Below, piece by piece: positions 5,115-5,722 of a stretch of DNA of 5,722 nucleotides (position 1 is the stretch's first letter; each line of letters starts with the position of its first letter). The notes beneath the pieces are model-generated. The model was given only the letters and a program-made list of their open reading frames with translations. It had not been told where the DNA came from and ran no database searches. The translations under genes and the position numbers were made by a program. This stretch comes from Eubacterium sp. (GTDB lineage: Bacteria > Bacillota > Clostridia > Lachnospirales > Lachnospiraceae), in contig JABUSX010000028.1 of assembly GCA_021442545.1 (NCBI GenBank), positions 1 to 5,722 of the forward strand. Direction: 5' to 3'.

Positions 5115-5722
5115 ACGAAACGGGTTTATAAGAGTTTGTGTAATGCTGTTTTATGAACTTAAGAGATTCCGCGGCCGTTTCGTAAGCTCTGCCGTCGTTC
5201 TGATCCCAGAATTCCAGCGTCATCGGCCCGTGGAAGTTCATTTCGCCCAGTGTTTTGAAAAACAGCGGGAAATCCACTTCACCGGCCCCGAAGGCAATGT
5301 CGCGGACGACGCCGACGACAGTATCTTTTACATGTGTTGCAACGATGTGGTCGGCGGCGAGACGATACTGCCGGCAGGCTTCTTCGTTGCCCATCCCGGT
5401 CGCGTAGAGATTCGCGATATCCGGGTAGATCTTCAGCCACGGAGAATTGACGGCTTCCACGATCCGGATGCCCTTTTCCAGGTTATCCATGGTGACCGTG
5501 TCGCAGTTTTCCATCGCGAGCATGACGCCGCAGGATGCGGCTTCTTCTGACAGTATGCCGAGATTCTCAATAAAAAGCGAATAGGTATCTTCGTTGATCT
5601 CTCCGAAATACTCATCATAAGCCATGAGCTGGACGATCTGGAGACCGATGTCTGCGGCAAAATGGATGGAGTCAATGGAAAGCTCCATGCCGCGTCCCGA
5701 AATTGCGGGATCGAGACTGCCG
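5113..5722 (-). CDS. L-ribulose-5-phosphate 3-epimerase, UlaE/SgbU family (partial, N-terminus outside the window)
   Basis: Cytoplasmic TIM-barrel epimerase of the xylose isomerase-like superfamily that interconverts L-xylulose 5-phosphate and L-ribulose 5-phosphate. The frame is open to the window edge; about 202 C-terminal residues of a usual 280-290 are visible. The first visible residues, GSLDPAISGRG, match the family's conserved GSxDP segment, so the Met codon at 5688 is internal and not the start. The four likely metal ligands are present: Glu in LAMENCD (codon 5511-5509), Asp in KIYPDIANL (5421-5419), His in VATHVKDT (5334-5332) and Glu in TLEFWD (5214-5212). HVKDT, followed by FGAGEVDF, is the family hallmark. 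It stops at 5113 inside the first unit of a 13-bp repeat array. With a class II aldolase-type gene next in line and LyxK-like kinase nearby, it recalls the E. coli yia and ula pathways. Confidence 0.92.
   Translation of the reverse strand, partial: GSLDPAISGRGMELSIDSIHFAADIGLQIVQLMAYDEYFGEINEDTYSLFIENLGILSEEAASCGVMLAMENCDTVTMDNLEKGIRIVEAVNSPWLKIYPDIANLYATGMGNEEACRQYRLAADHIVATHVKDTVVGVVRDIAFGAGEVDFPLFFKTLGEMNFHGPMTLEFWDQNDGRAYETAAESLKFIKQHYTNSYKPVS

Noticed and set aside
5029..5550. 173-codon open frame on the plus strand starting in the repeat array
   Set aside because: Its N-terminus is just translated 13-bp repeat and the rest is antisense to the epimerase.

Overview
The window carries five protein genes, all on the minus strand, so transcription runs from high to low coordinates. 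All five look like enzymes of pentose or deoxyhexose sugar catabolism. Two are cut by the window edges. The organism is most likely a Firmicute, perhaps a gut Clostridia/Lachnospiraceae type. This rests on strong AGGAGG-type ribosome sites, factor-independent terminators, mid-range base composition, and these enzyme subfamilies. No rRNA or other marker gene is present to confirm it.

Layout in transcription order: (1) 5722-5113, C-terminal part of a UlaE/SgbU-type L-ribulose-5-phosphate (L-xylulose-5-phosphate) 3-epimerase; (2) 5114-5011, eight tandem copies of a 13-bp unit that begin on the epimerase stop codon; (3) 4903-4265, a class II aldolase / sugar-phosphate 4-epimerase; (4) 4236-4201, a hairpin terminator; (5) 4110-4081, a candidate promoter with an overlapping palindrome; (6) 4058-2637, an L-fucose/L-arabinose isomerase-family protein; (7) 2570-1023, a complete FGGY sugar kinase; (8) 1005-941, a strong hairpin terminator whose 3' arm and T-tract are repeated in tandem down to 913; (9) 840-771, A-tracts at 10-bp spacing next to a sigma70-like promoter at 763-737; (10) 599-1, the N-terminal 199 codons of a second FGGY kinase resembling L-xylulose kinase.

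Together the genes give a plausible route: an isomerase makes a ketose, a kinase phosphorylates it, and the 3-epimerase and the class II enzyme (as a 4-epimerase) bring the ketose phosphate to D-xylulose 5-phosphate. Alternatively, the class II enzyme cleaves it as an aldolase. Kinase + 3-epimerase + class II 4-epimerase is the same set as in the E. coli yia (lyx/sgb) and ula operons. The extra isomerase/kinase pair suggests a second sugar entering the same route. No transporter or regulator lies inside the window, and the substrates cannot be fixed from sequence alone.

Nothing here is clearly a new biological system. The most unusual parts are non-coding: the 13-bp repeat array, the terminator with duplicated 3' arms, and the phased A-tracts.
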